Positions 13,233 through 24,794 are shown, numbered from the stretch's first letter. The stretch is 64,000 nt of DNA from Camellia lanceoleosa (GCA_025200525.1 CM045763.1:157238246-157302245); one strand, 5' to 3'. The notes: generated by a model not told the origin, from the sequence alone. Program-made: numbers and translations.

Positions 13233-15422
13233 TGTGATGACCTGTTTCGTTTTACTTCACTTCACTTTTGTCTTCCTTGGGTTTGTGATATCCGGAAGTT
13301 TTTCCACAAATAAATTTCTTGTTCTTGTTTTTGTTCGGTGTTGGAATTCCATTTGTCTCAGAGGGTGCACGGTCAAGTCCGGAGTGCCCGGGGCTTAAAC
13401 CAAAAAATTTTGGGCTGCTGGGCAGGGGCCGCACTTGCGAGGTAGGATGAGTTTTGGAAGGATGCACACTCCCTAAATTGCAAGTCTTGCGGAGGAGTCT
13501 GAGGTAGTCGCCGTCTTGGGATCGAGCCGCATGTGTGCGGAGGCACGCTCCGCGCGTCTTGAGGGGCAAGTCGCATGTATAGCAGGCGAGAATCAGGGGC
13601 TCTGTTTTTTCTTCTCTTTTTGGTTATGTGTATCACTTTTTATGTATCTCTCTCTCTCTCTAAAAATATATTGCTCTCTCTTCTCTCTATATCTCTACCT
13701 CTAAACTAGATCAACACCCTTGATCTTCTTCCGTCCATTTGAGATTTAACCTTAGCTCGTTCACCAAAGATTAAGAACTCCTCAAGAGCTACATTGTGTT
13801 CGGTGGTGATCTCTTTTCAACACCATCAAATCTAGGGTTTCATTTTCTTTTCTCCATCAAACTTGAGGTAGGGAGATTTCTTTAAGTTATATATATATTT
13901 ATGCTTGATTTTTGTTGATTTATAGGTTTCTTTAATAATATTGAAAGTTTGGACTTGTCTCATAAATGTTGAGTTTTCTTTTAAAAAGTGGGTTTAATCT
14001 ATATCTCTCTCTAAACTATTTTCTTTAGGGTTTTAAATCACAGGGTAAGAGACGTGATGTTTTGGGGAGAAACCTTTTCAAAAGATGAGAGAAATGTTGA
14101 TTTTGGAGAAAAACCCTAGAAATTTGGGTTTGAAGAACATGTTGAGGATTTCATGGAATATTATCATTATTGTCAATGTTAGCATATTTTTGTGTTAAAT
14201 GAAATGAAGAAAATGAGGCTTTCTTAACAATGTTGATAAAGAAGAAATGATGAGGGGTATATGGACTAGTTGTTTTATTTATTATTGTTAAAATGTAGTT
14301 ATCCTTGATGAATCTAAATGGATGCATGGTCATCCTGTGAATTTTACTTTTGGAGTGAGAATTGGAAAGATGCGTATTTCTTTGATAGTTGTTACATTTA
14401 GTTGAACTTGTGGTATATGTTGGTTTATGTTAAAGGAAGGAAAATGGGATATGTGGTTACCATTGTATTATTGTTGGGGTACTTAAAAAGGGATGGGTGT
14501 TATGAAATGTTGATCATCATTGCATTACACATTCATACAATTGATTATAATGTATTTTGAATTGAGTTGGAAAAATGACTACTTTGAGGAAGGAATATTT
14601 TGAAATGAGAATTATGGAATTGTTTTGGGGTAAATACGTTGGTAAGTCCGGTTACGGGGTGTAGATGAAATTGATAAGTTGGCCTGAGTGTCCAGGGTGA
14701 AAGACTACAAACACGCGCGGAAGAGGTACCACTTCCCTTCCGGTTAGCAACCGGTAAAGTGGGGTTATTGGTAGTGCTTGTTGAGCCTACTTGCAGACAC
14801 CAACCTAGGGATTACCTGAGTCGTATTTACCGCCCCATTAAAATGAATTGTGAGTTTTGGAATCATTGAAAGCTCAAGCTAATATTGAACATGGTAATTC
14901 TTTTAAAGCAAAAAGGGCATGTAAATGAAATTCTTCTATTGACATTGCATGGCATTTGCATTCGACATTGGAAACATCGCATAAATGTATATACTTTGTT
15001 AAGAATTCTCTACTGGGCTTTATGCTTGCCCCTATGGGTTTTGGTGCAAGAAAGGACATGGCGAACCCGCCAAATTAGGGCATGGGAATGTGTTTTGAGA
15101 GCACAGGGCTCTTTGTTGTGATTGTAAATTTTTGTAAGCTAAGGGCAAATGATGTATGCGTCTGAGAGACCATTTTGTGGACAGGGCTTATGCCTTGGAA
15201 CTTGTAAGCCTTTGAGGGCCTTTATTTTTTTTTGGTTAGACGATTTTACATGCTATAGATTCATGTACCAGCCTTCAATGAATGTATAATCACATGTGAG
15301 ATCACGTGTATGAATAATTGAGTGATGTAATGGAACATGTTGAATATATATATTTTCGGCATCTCTTATGAGCCATGATTGATACTATATTGTAATGGTA
15401 TGTATATTTTCGGGGCGTTACA
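13233..15422 (+). repeat. 5' LTR of element 1
   Basis: The LTR is 2190 bp, TGTGATGACC...GGCGTTACA. It is about 624 bp longer than its partner: the segment from about 13394 to 14030 is absent from the 3' LTR. That segment holds a GC-rich stretch (about 13390-13600) and a CT-rich tract (13640-13710), the kind of sequence found around plant transcription starts. The remainder aligns along its length with 20874-22439. Confidence 0.93.
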
Positions 15423-15424
15423 AC

Positions 15425-15437
15425 TTGGTATCAGAGC
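15425..15437 (+). other. Primer binding site, initiator tRNA-Met
   Basis: TTGGTATCAGAGC begins two bases after the 5' LTR end. TGGTATCAGAGC is the complement of the 3' end of plant initiator tRNA-Met, the usual primer for Ty3/gypsy and copia elements. Confidence 0.95.
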
Positions 15438-15853
15438 TACCGGGTTTGAATACTTGGGGCTAGCAGGAAGTGGTTGTTTTGCCACAAGGGGTTCATTTCA
15501 CATGATTAGGGAATGTTTTGTTTTTCGTGATTACGTGATAACATGCTTATGTGACTATATGGGTATGGGATTGGATTTTGGGGATGTTATTTGCGCCTAT
15601 TAAATTCCTTGAGATCTTATTAGAAGGGTACCTGATCAATACTCGTTCTACAAGGAATTCTTGGTTTTTCGTGGGACGAATCTCATCACAAAAGAATAAT
15701 CCATATGTGCTTACATGACTAAGTGCTTATGCGGAGTGAATTGAATTGTTTGTGTGGTAGAATATACATAATTGTTGTAGTCTAACGTGTGAGACAAGTT
15801 GCGAGCACATTTGAAATTATGTGCTAAAGTATCTATCTTGTTGCTTAATTAGG

Positions 15854-16977
15854 ATGTCAAGAAGGGGTCAAACCCGTGGTGGTAGAGGTGGATGGCGAGG
15901 TAGGGGTTGCCGGGGTGTGCTTGAAGTACCGGTCCAAGGGGTTCCGGTGCAAGAAGAGGGGTTGGGCCAAGCTAACATGGCCGAGCAAGTGGGGCAAGCG
16001 GGTCAAGCCACAATGGGGGCCCTAGCATGAGAAATAGCGGGGGCCTTAAGGGAGTCTATGAATATACTAAGGGCGGAGAGCCAAGCTAGGAAGAACGCCG
16101 TAGAGACAAGGGTGAGTTTCCTCATGAGGGAATTTTTGCGGGCCAAGTCGAATGAGTTCCATGGTGGCCCCAAGCCTAAGAAAGTGGATGAATGGCTCGA
16201 ACAGATAGTGAAGACATTTGAGATGCTTCACATCGAAGACAGTGAGCTTAGAGTGACTCTTGCGAGTTACTACCTTAAGGGGGATGCGGGCCGATGGTGG
16301 AAGTACACCAAGAGCCAAATAGAACCAACATGGTAAGCATTTGTAGTGGCTTTCCAAGATGAGTACCTACCTCCCACTGCTAGGGAGAGGTTTAGGAAGG
16401 AGTTCCAAGACCTTAAGGAACTCAATATGTCCATGGCTGAGTTTGAAGCGGCCTTTTCTAGTTTGTCCACGTTTGCACCGGAGTTGGTAGTGATGGAAGA
16501 GCGCCGTTGCATTAAGTTTGAGAAGAAGCTTAGAACCAAGATCTTGTTCAAGGTAGCCGGGAACATGATCCGGAACTATGACCGGCTTATAGAAGCGGCT
16601 ACACATGTAGAGATTACTGTGGAGGCCGAGGAGGAGAGAATCCGGGGGTCAAGGTCAAGGGCTAAGGGTCACAGGGAGATTATAGGCCCAACAAGAAGGG
16701 CAGAAACACCTTTTCATCCTAGTCCCAACCACAATAGTCTAGATCCACTTTCCCTTTACCTAGTGCGGGCCTGGGAAAGAGTACACCGAGTGGGTTTTCT
16801 TGCTTCAAGTATGGCCAATCGGGTCACAAGGCCTTTGTATGTCCACAAAAGGGAGGAGTACAGCATATGTTACCACCACCACCTAAGCGATCTCAGAGTC
16901 AGTCTCATATTAGAGGGTAGGGGCCTACTTGCTATCAGTACGGTCAGTCAGGGCACATGAAAAGAGCTTGCCCATAG
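15854..16977 (+). pseudogene. gag: gag of element 1 (broken)
   Basis: Gag forms the particle and packages the element RNA. The frame opens at ATG 15854 with a basic Arg/Gly-rich N-terminus (MSRRGQTRGGRGG). The retrotransposon gag core follows, including LKGDAGRWW and a helix ending ELVVMEERRCIKFEKKLR. Two stops in the same frame interrupt it, TGA at 16028 and TAA at 16334, and a frameshift lies between about 16700 and 16800. After the shift, two zinc-knuckle motifs are readable at 16801-16842 (CFKYGQSGHKAFVC) and 16930-16971 (CYQYGQSGHMKRAC). In both, the second cysteine of CX2CX4HX4C is tyrosine. The frame closes at TAG 16975. No working gag can be made from this copy. Confidence 0.9.
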
Positions 16978-17130
16978 TTGGGAGGCGCATTGGGATCGAG
17001 GCAGACTTAGAGTCGATGTGAGCTCACTCGATTCGAGACTCAAGTGAGTTAATCAGGAGCCGCCGCTTAGTCATCTGATGAGCCTATGCTCTGAGAGATA
17101 AAGCAGGTTGATCAAAGGCCACAGGGGCAC

Positions 17131-19350
17131 GTGTATGCTATTACCGCCCCAGACCAGTTGTCGGGATCCTTAGTTGTGAGAGGTATTTTTGTTGTGTATA
17201 ACTCTTTAGCTAATGTGTTGATAGATACGGGTGTATCTCATTCATTCATATCTGCTGCATTTGCGTCTGCATTGTGGTTAGAAGTGGCAAGGTTAGCGTC
17301 TCTGCTCAGAGTTGAGTCACCAGTTGGGCGTATAGTTGACTTAAATCGGGGGTGTTGTGGTTGTGAGATAGAGGTTGCCGGGCGCCGACTCCCGTTTGCT
17401 TTTGTGTTGCTAGGCATGTCGAGTTTTGATGTTATTCTAGGCATGGATTGGTTGTCTTCGTATCGAGCAGTGATTGATTGTTTTCGTCAGAGGGTTACAG
17501 TGTGCACCTCGAGTGGTGACTGTTTTTACTTTCTGGTAGACCGGGTTGACAGGGTCTTGTCGCCAGTTTTTGACCCGCGTAGTAGGAATGAACTTAGTGG
17601 TCTTCTTGCTACTCTCTTGGATAGTGAGAGTGACGGGACTCGTGTTGAGTTGCCAAGGGTAGTTTGTGAGTACCCGAACGTATTTTCCAAGGATCTTACT
17701 AGTTTGCCACCCCACCGGGAGATCGAGTTCACCATTGACTTAGTGCCTGGAATGGCACCAATTTCCATGGCGCCGTATAGATTTGCACCCGCGAAGTTGC
17801 ATGAGTTGAAAATTCAACTCCAAGAGCTTTTAGACAAGGGTTTCATTCTCCCTAGTACATCGCCTAGGGGAGCGTTGGCTCTCTTTGTGAAGAAGAAGGA
17901 TGGGTCGTTGCGATTGTGTATCGATTATCGCAAGTGGAAACGAGTTATTGTCAAGAACAAATACCCTTTACCTAGAATAGATGACTTGTTTGATCAACTT
18001 AGAGGGTCTTGCTGCTTTTCGAAGATAGATTTGAGGTTAGGGTATCATCAGTTGAGAGTTCGGGAGGAGGACATCCAGAAAACGGCATTTCGTATGCGTT
18101 ATGGCCACTATGAGTTCCTTGTAATGCCATTCGGGTTGACAAATACACTGGCTTCCTTGATGGATTTGATGAACCGAATTTTTGGGGAGTACTTGGATCA
18201 TTTTGTAGTCTTCTTTGTGGATGACATCCTAATTTATTCGACTTTCGAGGAGGAACATGAGGCTCACTTGAGGGTGGTGCTTGATTTACTTAGAAAGCAT
18301 CAATTGTATGCCAAATTTGAGAAATGTGAGTTTTGGCTCGCCGAGGTGAAGTTTTTAGGCCATGTGGTGTCAAGAGAGGGAGTTACCGTAGATTCTTTAA
18401 AAATAGATTCTGTACAAGATTGGGAGCAACCTAAAAATGTTTTTGAGATCCGGAGTTTATTGGGATTGGAGGGGTACTATCAGCGTTTTGTGAGGGATTT
18501 CTCTAGACTAGCCGCGCCTTTGACTAGATTGACCAGGAATGGGGTTAAGTTTGTGTGGAGTGAGGCTTGTGAAAAGTCTTTCCAAGAGCTCAAAACTAGA
18601 TTGACTACAGCACCGGTGTTGATAATTCTAGAAAGAGGCTTGGGTTACACTGTTTATTGTGATGCGTCTCGGGATGGACTTGGTTGTGTTTTGATGCAAG
18701 GGGGAAAGGTTGTAGCATACGGTTCACGGCAATTGAAAACTCATAAGAAGAATTATCCTACCCATGACTTAGAGTTAGTAGCAGTAGTGTTTGCCTTGAA
18801 ATTTTGGAGGCATTATTTATATGGCGAGAAGTTTGAGGTTTTCTTCGATCATAAGAGTTTAAAATATTTGTTTTCCCAAAAGGACTTGAATTTACGTCAA
18901 CGGAGGTGGATGGAGTTTTTGGAGGATTATGACTTTGAGTTACATTATCATCCGGGGAAGGCCAATGTAGTGGCCGATGCCTTAAGTCGAAAATTTGTGA
19001 GTAGTTTAGAGAGTGTGACCATTCGGGAGTGGGTCATGTTGGATGAAATCGGCAAATTTGAATTGCATTTGGGTGAGTCCGAAGATGATGCAACATTGTT
19101 TACTTTGAGTGCTCAACCTGTTTTAATTAGCAAAGTTGTAGAGGCACAACAAGGAGACTGTGAAGTAGAGTTAATTCGTGATAGAATCTCCAATGGGAGA
19201 GAAGAAAAGGGTTTGAACATTCACTTGGATCAGAGTATACGTTACCTAGACCGTTTGTTTGTACCTAAATCTTGTAGAGAGGAAGTGCTTCGAGAGTTCC
19301 ATCACTCACGCCTTGCGGTACATCCGGGAGGCAAAAAAAATGTATCGTGA
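17131..19350 (+). CDS. pol: pol polyprotein, protease-RT-RNase H (open for 739 codons)
   Basis: This is the longest open frame in the window. In order it has: the retropepsin motif [11 protein letters not shown] with catalytic Asp at about residue 32; the reverse transcriptase, including CIDYRKW, the MPFGL motif and catalytic FVDDILIYS at residues 362-365 (the family norm is Y/F-V/I-DD); RNase H starting [10 protein letters not shown] (Asp about 511), with [18 protein letters not shown] and ending VVADALSRK; and the first half of the integrase zinc-binding domain ([11 protein letters not shown]). The frame ends in a run of eight A's at 19333-19340, where a one-base slip moves integrase to another frame. 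The first Met is only the first in frame. In life the frame would be fused to or processed from gag-pol, and upstream codons (GHVYAIT) read into it. Confidence 0.92.
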   Translation: MYAITAPDQLSGSLVVRGIFVVYNSLANVLIDTGVSHSFISAAFASALWLEVARLASLLRVESPVGRIVDLNRGCCGCEIEVAGRRLPFAFVLLGMSSFDVILGMDWLSSYRAVIDCFRQRVTVCTSSGDCFYFLVDRVDRVLSPVFDPRSRNELSGLLATLLDSESDGTRVELPRVVCEYPNVFSKDLTSLPPHREIEFTIDLVPGMAPISMAPYRFAPAKLHELKIQLQELLDKGFILPSTSPRGALALFVKKKDGSLRLCIDYRKWKRVIVKNKYPLPRIDDLFDQLRGSCCFSKIDLRLGYHQLRVREEDIQKTAFRMRYGHYEFLVMPFGLTNTLASLMDLMNRIFGEYLDHFVVFFVDDILIYSTFEEEHEAHLRVVLDLLRKHQLYAKFEKCEFWLAEVKFLGHVVSREGVTVDSLKIDSVQDWEQPKNVFEIRSLLGLEGYYQRFVRDFSRLAAPLTRLTRNGVKFVWSEACEKSFQELKTRLTTAPVLIILERGLGYTVYCDASRDGLGCVLMQGGKVVAYGSRQLKTHKKNYPTHDLELVAVVFALKFWRHYLYGEKFEVFFDHKSLKYLFSQKDLNLRQRRWMEFLEDYDFELHYHPGKANVVADALSRKFVSSLESVTIREWVMLDEIGKFELHLGESEDDATLFTLSAQPVLISKVVEAQQGDCEVELIRDRISNGREEKGLNIHLDQSIRYLDRLFVPKSCREEVLREFHHSRLAVHPGGKKNVS

Positions 19351-20554
19351 CCTTAGCCGTTAGTTTTGGTGGAGGGGTATGAAGCGGGATGTCCCATCCT
19401 TTGTGTCGAAGTGCCTTGCTTGCCAGCAAGTGAAGGTCGAGCACCAAAGACCAGCGAGTTTGTTACAACCCTTACCAATAGCCGAATGGAAATGGGAGCA
19501 TGTCACCATGGATTTTGTAGTTGGGTTTCCTAGAACATAGCAGGGCAATGATGCCATTTAGGTGATTGTCAATAGGTTGACGAAGTCTGCTCATTTCATT
19601 CCGATGTGTACCGGCGACTCGGTTGAGCACTTGGCAGAGTTGCACGTTAGAGAGATAGTTCAACTTCATGGGGTACCAGTAACCATTGTGTCAGATAGGG
19701 ATCCTCGTTTTACCCCCCGGTTATGGCAGGGCCTTCATGAGGCATTGGGAACTAAGTTGACTTTTAGCACCGCCTATCACCCTCAAACCAATAGGCAGTC
19801 AGAGCGTACCATTCAGATTTTGGAGGACATGTTTAGAGCTTGTGTCCTTGATTTCAAGGGGTCGTGGGAGAGGCACGTACCGTTGATTGAATTTGCCTAT
19901 AATAATAGTTACCAAGCTAGCATCGAGATGGCACCGTTTGAGGCCTTCTATGGCTGACCTTGTAGATCACCAGTTTGTTGGGCCGAGGTAAGGGATGCAC
20001 CGTTACTGGGTCCGAAGATTGTTAGGGAGACAACTGAAAAAGTTGCTCTCATTCGGAAGAGGTTAACTACGGCCCAAAGCCGACAGAAAAGTTATGCCGA
20101 TAAGAGGAGACGACCTTTGTCTTTTGAAGTGGGTGATCTTGTGTTCCTTAAGATCTCACCTAGGTGGGGTTTAATGAGATTCGGTAAGAGTGGGAAGTTG
20201 TCTCTGAGGTTTATTAGGCCTTTCGAGATATTAGAGAGAATCGGGGAAGTGGCTTACCGGTTAGCTTTACCGCCACAACTCTTGGGGGTTCACAATGTGT
20301 TTCATGTGTCAATGCTTAGGAAGTATGAACTCGACCCTTCTCATGTGCTAGATTGGGTTGATTTGGAGGTAAATGAGGATGCCTCTTACGAAGAATGATC
20401 GGTTCAGGTATTAGATGTGCGAGAGCAAGTGCTACAGGGTAAAACTATACCATTAGTGAAGGTATTGTGGAGACACCATGGGGTTGAAGAAGCGACGTGG
20501 GAATGGGAGGTGGAAGTTCGCTCCAAGTATCCGGATTTATTTGAGCATGCTTAG
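19333..20554 (+). pseudogene. Integrase of element 1 (frameshifted, five in-frame stops)
   Basis: This continues pol in a different frame after the A-run. It covers the zinc-domain remainder (CLACQQVK), the catalytic core (TMDFVVGFP with the first Asp; [13 protein letters not shown] with the second; QSERTIQ with the Glu), the [11 protein letters not shown] segment and a C-terminal part ([26 protein letters not shown]). It ends with the chromodomain-like VLWRHHGVEEATWE and a final TAG at 20552. In-frame stops are TAG 19361, TAG 19538, TAG 19559, TGA 19955 and TGA 20396. By comparison with related copies these fit CAG, TGG or CGA codons altered by single transitions, as expected from loss of methylated cytosines. 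The catalytic triad itself is still readable. Confidence 0.9.
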
Positions 20555-20837
20555 TTGTTTTATTTTAATTCGTAATGCTCCCTCGTGTTGAAGGGAAAAA
20601 GTCTTAAATTGTTGATCCCATGTTGTTATATGTATTGTTACTCTGAGCATGAAATTGTGAAGGAATGATATTTCGCTAAAGATGTTTTATTTCATATGTC
20701 TAGTAAAAGCGATTATTATTTTGATGAAATGATGATGAAAAGAATGGTAAATCTTGGTTGAGCATTGATGTTGTGACTTCAAAATGTTGTAAAAATGGTC
20801 ATAATTGCTAGAGCCCTTTTGTTTGGTTGGCTTGTTT

Positions 20838-20873
20838 AAATTTCGGGAATGAAATTTCCTATGGTGGGGAGGT
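20838..20873 (+). promoter_or_regulatory. Hairpin and polypurine tract before the 3' LTR
   Basis: An inverted repeat at 20838-20857 (AAATTTCG, four-base spacer, TGAAATTT; one mismatch) is followed by the purine-rich GGTGGGGAGGT at 20863-20873. The LTR starts at 20874. The polypurine tract primes plus-strand DNA synthesis. The hairpin is shared with the two other gypsy elements here. Confidence 0.85.
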
Positions 20874-22439
20874 TGTGAAGACTGGTTTCATTTTACTTCA
20901 CTTCACTTTTGGCTTCCTTGGGTTTGTGATATCTAGAAGTTTTTCCTCAAATAAAATTCTTGTTCTTGTTTTTGTTCGGTGTTGGAATTCCACTTGTCTC
21001 GGAGGGTGCATGGTCAAGTCCGGAGTGCCCGGGGTTCTTATTTAAATCACATGGTAAGAGAGGTGATGTTTTGGGGAGAAACCTTTTCAAAAGATGAGAG
21101 AAATGTTGATTTTGGAGAAAAACCCTAGAAATTTGGGATTGAAGAACATGTTGAGGATTTCATGAAACATTATTATTATTATTATTATTGTCAATGTTAG
21201 CATATTTGTGCGTTAAATGAAATGAAGAAAAGGGGGTTTTCTTAACAATGTTGATAAATAAGAAATGGTGAGGGGTATGTGGACTAGTTGTTTTATTTAT
21301 TATTGTTAAAATGTATTTATCCTTAATGAATCTAAATGGATGCATGGTCATCTTGTGAATTTTACTTTTGGAGTGAGAATTGGAAAGATGCGTATTTCAT
21401 TGATAGTTGTTACATTTAGTTGAACTAGTGGTATATGTTGGTTTATGTTAAAGGAAGGAAAATGGGATATGTGGTTGCCATTGTATTATTTTTGGGGTAC
21501 TTAAAAAGGGATGGGTGTTATGAAACGTTGATCATCATTACATTACACATTCATACAATTGATTATAATGTATTTTGAATTGAGTTGGAAAAATGACTAC
21601 TTTGAGGAAGGAATATTTTGAAATGAGAATTATGGAATTGTTTTGGGATAAATACGTTGGTAAGTCTAGTTACGCGGTGTAGATGAAATTGATAAGTTGG
21701 CCTGAGTGTCCGGGGTGAAAGACTGAAAACACGCGCGGAAGAGGTACCACTTCCTTTCCGGTTAGCAACCGGTAAAGTGGGGTTGTTGGTAGTGCTTGTT
21801 GAGCCTACTTGTAGACACCAACCTAGGGATTACCTGAGTCGTATTTACTGCTCCATTGTAATGAATTGTGAGTTTTGGAATCATTGAAAGCTCAAGCTAA
21901 TGTTGAACATGGTAATTCTTTTAAAACAAAAAGGGCATGTAAATGAAATTCTTCTATTGACATTGCATGGCATTTGCATTCGACATTGGAAACATCGCAT
22001 AAATGTATATACTTTGTTAATAATTCTCTACTGGGCTTTATGTTTACCCCTATGGGTTTTGGTGCAGGAAAGGACGTGGCGAACCCACCAAATTAGGGCA
22101 TGGGAATATGTTTTGAGAGCACAGGGCTCTTTGTTGTGATTGTAAATTTTTGTAAGCCAAGGGCTAATCATGTATGCGTCCGAGAGACCATTTTGTGGAT
22201 AGGGCTTATGCCTTGGAACTTGTAAGCCTTTGAGGGCCTTTATTTGTTTTGGTTAGACGATTTTATATGCTATAGATTCATGTGCCAGCCTTCAATGAAT
22301 GTATAATCACATGTGAGATCACGTGTATAAACAATTGAGTTATGTAATGGAACATGTTGAATATATATATTTCCAGCATCTCTTATGAGCCATGATTGAT
22401 ACTATATTGTAATGGTATGTATATTTTCGGGGCGTTACA
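20874..22439 (+). repeat. 3' LTR of element 1 (internally deleted)
   Basis: The LTR is 1566 bp, TGTGAAGACT...GGCGTTACA. It matches the 5' LTR except for the missing ~624-bp segment after GAGTGCCCGGGG (about 21032) and scattered substitutions. Confidence 0.93.
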
Positions 22440-22444
22440 CTATA
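22440..22444. repeat. Target-site duplication CTATA (right)
   Basis: This is the second copy of the 5-bp duplication, immediately after the LTR end. Confidence 0.95.
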
Positions 22445-23003
22445 TATAGACGAATTACTACTTTCCCATTTGATTTTGTTTTTCCAATGTTATACTTTCC
22501 CATTTGATTTTTTTTTTTCCAATTGATTTTGTTTTTCCAGTGTTACTACTTTCAAAGTGTTACTTCTTTCCCATTTACTACTTTCCTACTTTCCCATTTG
22601 ATTTTGTTTTTCTTGTTGATTTTGTTTTTCCAGTGTTACTACTTTCAAGGTGTTACAACTTTCCTGTTTCCAACTTTCCTACTTTCCCATTTGATTTTGT
22701 TTTTCCAGTTGATTTTGTTTTTCCAGTGTTACTACTTTCCCGTTTAAAACTTTTCTACTTTCCATTTGATTTTGTTTTTCCAGTGTTACTACTTTCAAAG
22801 TGTTACTACTTTCCCGTTTACCACTTTCCTACTTTCCCATTTGAGTTTGTTCTAGTTGATTTTGTTTTTCCAGTGTTACTACTTTCCCGTTTACTACTTT
22901 CCTACTTTCTATTTGATTTTGTTTTTCCCGTGTTACTACTTCCCCGTAAAGTGTTACTACTTTCCTGTTTACTACTTTACCATTTGATTTTGTTTTTCCA
23001 GTG
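22445..23003 (+). repeat. Array unit 9, minisatellite between two insertions
   Basis: Sequence resumes with TATATAGACGAATTACTACT, exactly continuing the array motif broken at 13232. It is then filled with monomers of the type TTTGATTTTGTTTTTCCAG plus TGTTACTACTTTC. The long reading frame here (22504-23106) is a translation of these monomers, not a gene. Confidence 0.9.
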
Positions 23004-23191
23004 TATAGCGACCCTAGTTTTGACCCGTCTCTTGTGGTGTTCCGGACTCGGGTTTGTATTTGTTTGGATGGTGGTTCATGTCTTGTTTCCCTTGTCTTCC
23101 CCTTAATGTTGGCTATTGGGTTGTGGTTGTGTGTTTGAAACAGGTTGGCTGCTTGTTTTTCCATGCCTTTGTTGCCCAGAATTTGGCTCCT

Positions 23192-23372
23192 CTGCTCGAG
23201 CGGGCATTCTCACGCTCAAGCGGGCTTCACAAATTTTGCTCCACGCTCGAGCGGGAATTCAGGCGCTCGAGCGGAGGGACTGTATCTGCAAAAATAATAG
23301 GAAAGTGTATTTCACGCTCGAGCAAGAGTCTGTGCCTGACGCTCGAGCGGGGGTTTCCACTCTCGAGCGGAC
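23192..23372. promoter_or_regulatory. Cluster of CTCGAG-centred palindromes in U3
   Basis: Seven near-copies of CGCTCGAGCGG occur within about 180 bp of otherwise unrelated sequence: near 23194, 23212 (variant CTCAAG), 23244, 23263, 23316, 23340 and 23362. Spacing is irregular, so this is a dispersed motif cluster rather than a tandem repeat. It lies upstream of the CT-rich tract at 23410-23475 that probably marks the transcription start. Confidence 0.7.
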
Positions 23373-24137
23373 CGTGTTATAACAGGTCGCGAAAGTGACA
23401 TTTTAGGTCATTCTCTGCTTCCTCTATCTCTCTAAAAGTCTCCAAAATACAGATCTAGAGCCTCTCTCTCTAGAAAACCATCTTCCTTCTTTGATTTCTC
23501 CAAATCCATTGAGATTTTGGCCATAGTTCCTTCGTCAAAGTTTTGTAACTTCTCGAGGGCTTCGTTGTGTGTGGTGGAGATCAAGTTTCATTGTCGTTGA
23601 TTTTGGGGGTTTCAACTCTTTTCTTATTCTAAGCTTAAGGTAGGGATTTTCTACACTCTAGTATGGTTTTTAGCTTAGTTTTTTGCTATTGTGTATAGAT
23701 GATGAGATTTGGTTGTGGTTTGGACAAATCTAGGATTTGGGGGTTATATGAAAAGAGGGGTTTTTGATGTATAAGAGATAAAAGATGTATGGGTTTGAAT
23801 ATAAAATCTTGGTGTACCAAAATAGTTGATTTTGGGTGGTTGAGTCAATATTGGAAAAAGGGGGATATTTGCCCTAATTTGATAAAATGATTATCTTGTA
23901 TAAATAATTCGAATTAACATTGAATATGCTAAATTGGATGGTTATTGATATAGATGGTGATATTGGATATGTATTCTCTCACCTATGGAAGTTCTGAACA
24001 AACTATTAAATCCGATATTGAATATATTTTGGAAATAATTGTATTGGGCTATCGGTGGAGGATAGCTATGATTGTTGTAGAAATTGTATGAGGATTATTC
24101 GATTTAATGCTAATCTATTGTTGGTGTCATTGAATAT

Positions 24138-24339
24138 GACCATGTTGTAAATACATTATATATGTATGTTTATTGGGAGGAGAAAGGGGATGTACTCCAT
24201 ATATGACCATGTTATAAATACATTGTATATGTATGTTTATTGGGAGGAGAAAAGGGATGTACTCCATGCATGATTATGTTTATAAATACATTGCATATGT
24301 ATATTTGTTTGAGGAGGAGAAAGGGGATGGACTCCATTT
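24138..24339 (+). repeat. Three tandem copies of a ~67-bp repeat
   Basis: ATGACCATGTTATAAATACA...GGGAGGAGAAAGGGGATGTACTCCAT is repeated at 24138-24203, 24204-24270 and 24271-24339, the last copy being the most diverged. It lies inside the truncated LTR. Confidence 0.85.
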
Positions 24340-24794
24340 AAAGCAAGTTGGCCTGAGTGTCTTGGGTAAAAGACCCGAAATCTATTATATAAATGGGTGT
24401 CGGTTCCCTCGGACGAAATATCCGTAAAATGGCAAAGGTTGAAGTGTTTATGTGTGTTTTGCATATTTGGAAAACCATTGAGTTGTAGTCTCATCTTAGT
24501 TGTTGAAAGATAATGAATTTAACTCATGAATTGAGTAGCATGTATAAATTGGAAATGGACCGACGGAAAATTGGCCTTAGTGGCATATGGATATGTAGGC
24601 CTTGTGGATGCTTCCATATCGGTATTGTTTATATACATGATATTTATACCTTTGCTAAACTTTATAAATTATGTTAGATTATTTCTATTGGGCTGTTGGC
24701 TCACCCTATAAGGGAATACCATTTTTCAGGTGCAGATGAGATGTTTTCTCCAAGGCAAATGCTTCCATTTTTTTACTGGGCTGTTGGCTCACAC

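Larger units (their letters stand above)
13233..22439 (+). mobile_element. Complete Ty3/gypsy LTR retrotransposon (element 1)
   Basis: The element is 9207 bp and is bounded by TG...CA LTRs and a 5-bp TSD. The order is 5' LTR, PBS, gag, protease-RT-RNase H-integrase, PPT, 3' LTR. This is the Ty3/gypsy order, with integrase after RNase H. The integrase ends in a chromodomain-like tail (VLWRHHGVEEATWE), which together with the ~2-kb LTRs suggests a Tekay/Del-type chromovirus; the clade is my inference. One long pol frame is intact, but gag and integrase carry stops and frameshifts, so it cannot move by itself. Sampled LTR stretches differ at about 5-6% of sites by eye, so it is an older insertion. 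Confidence 0.95.
23004..24794 (+). mobile_element. Truncated LTR, same family as element 3
   Basis: It starts TATAGCGACCCTAG, matching the minus-strand LTR start TATAGCGATCC of the nested element at 33289-42156. Like that LTR, it carries a cluster of GCTCGAGCGG palindromes about 190-370 bp in. A later segment, GGCTCACCCTATAAGGGAA at about 24700, also matches that LTR. The expected end (...GTTACA) is missing. The sequence ends in a duplicated CTGGGCTGTTGGCTCAC (about 24687 and 24778) and reverts to minisatellite, with no target duplication. No internal region is present, so it is a damaged solo or fragmentary LTR. Confidence 0.75.

Noticed and set aside
13252..13569. Minus-strand frame of 105 codons in the 5' LTR
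   Set aside because: It lies in the GC-rich LTR segment, has no recognisable motif and is missing from the 3' LTR.
15425..15437. Possible tRNA fragment
   Set aside because: It is the tRNA-Met complement used as primer site, not a tRNA gene; no cloverleaf surrounds it.
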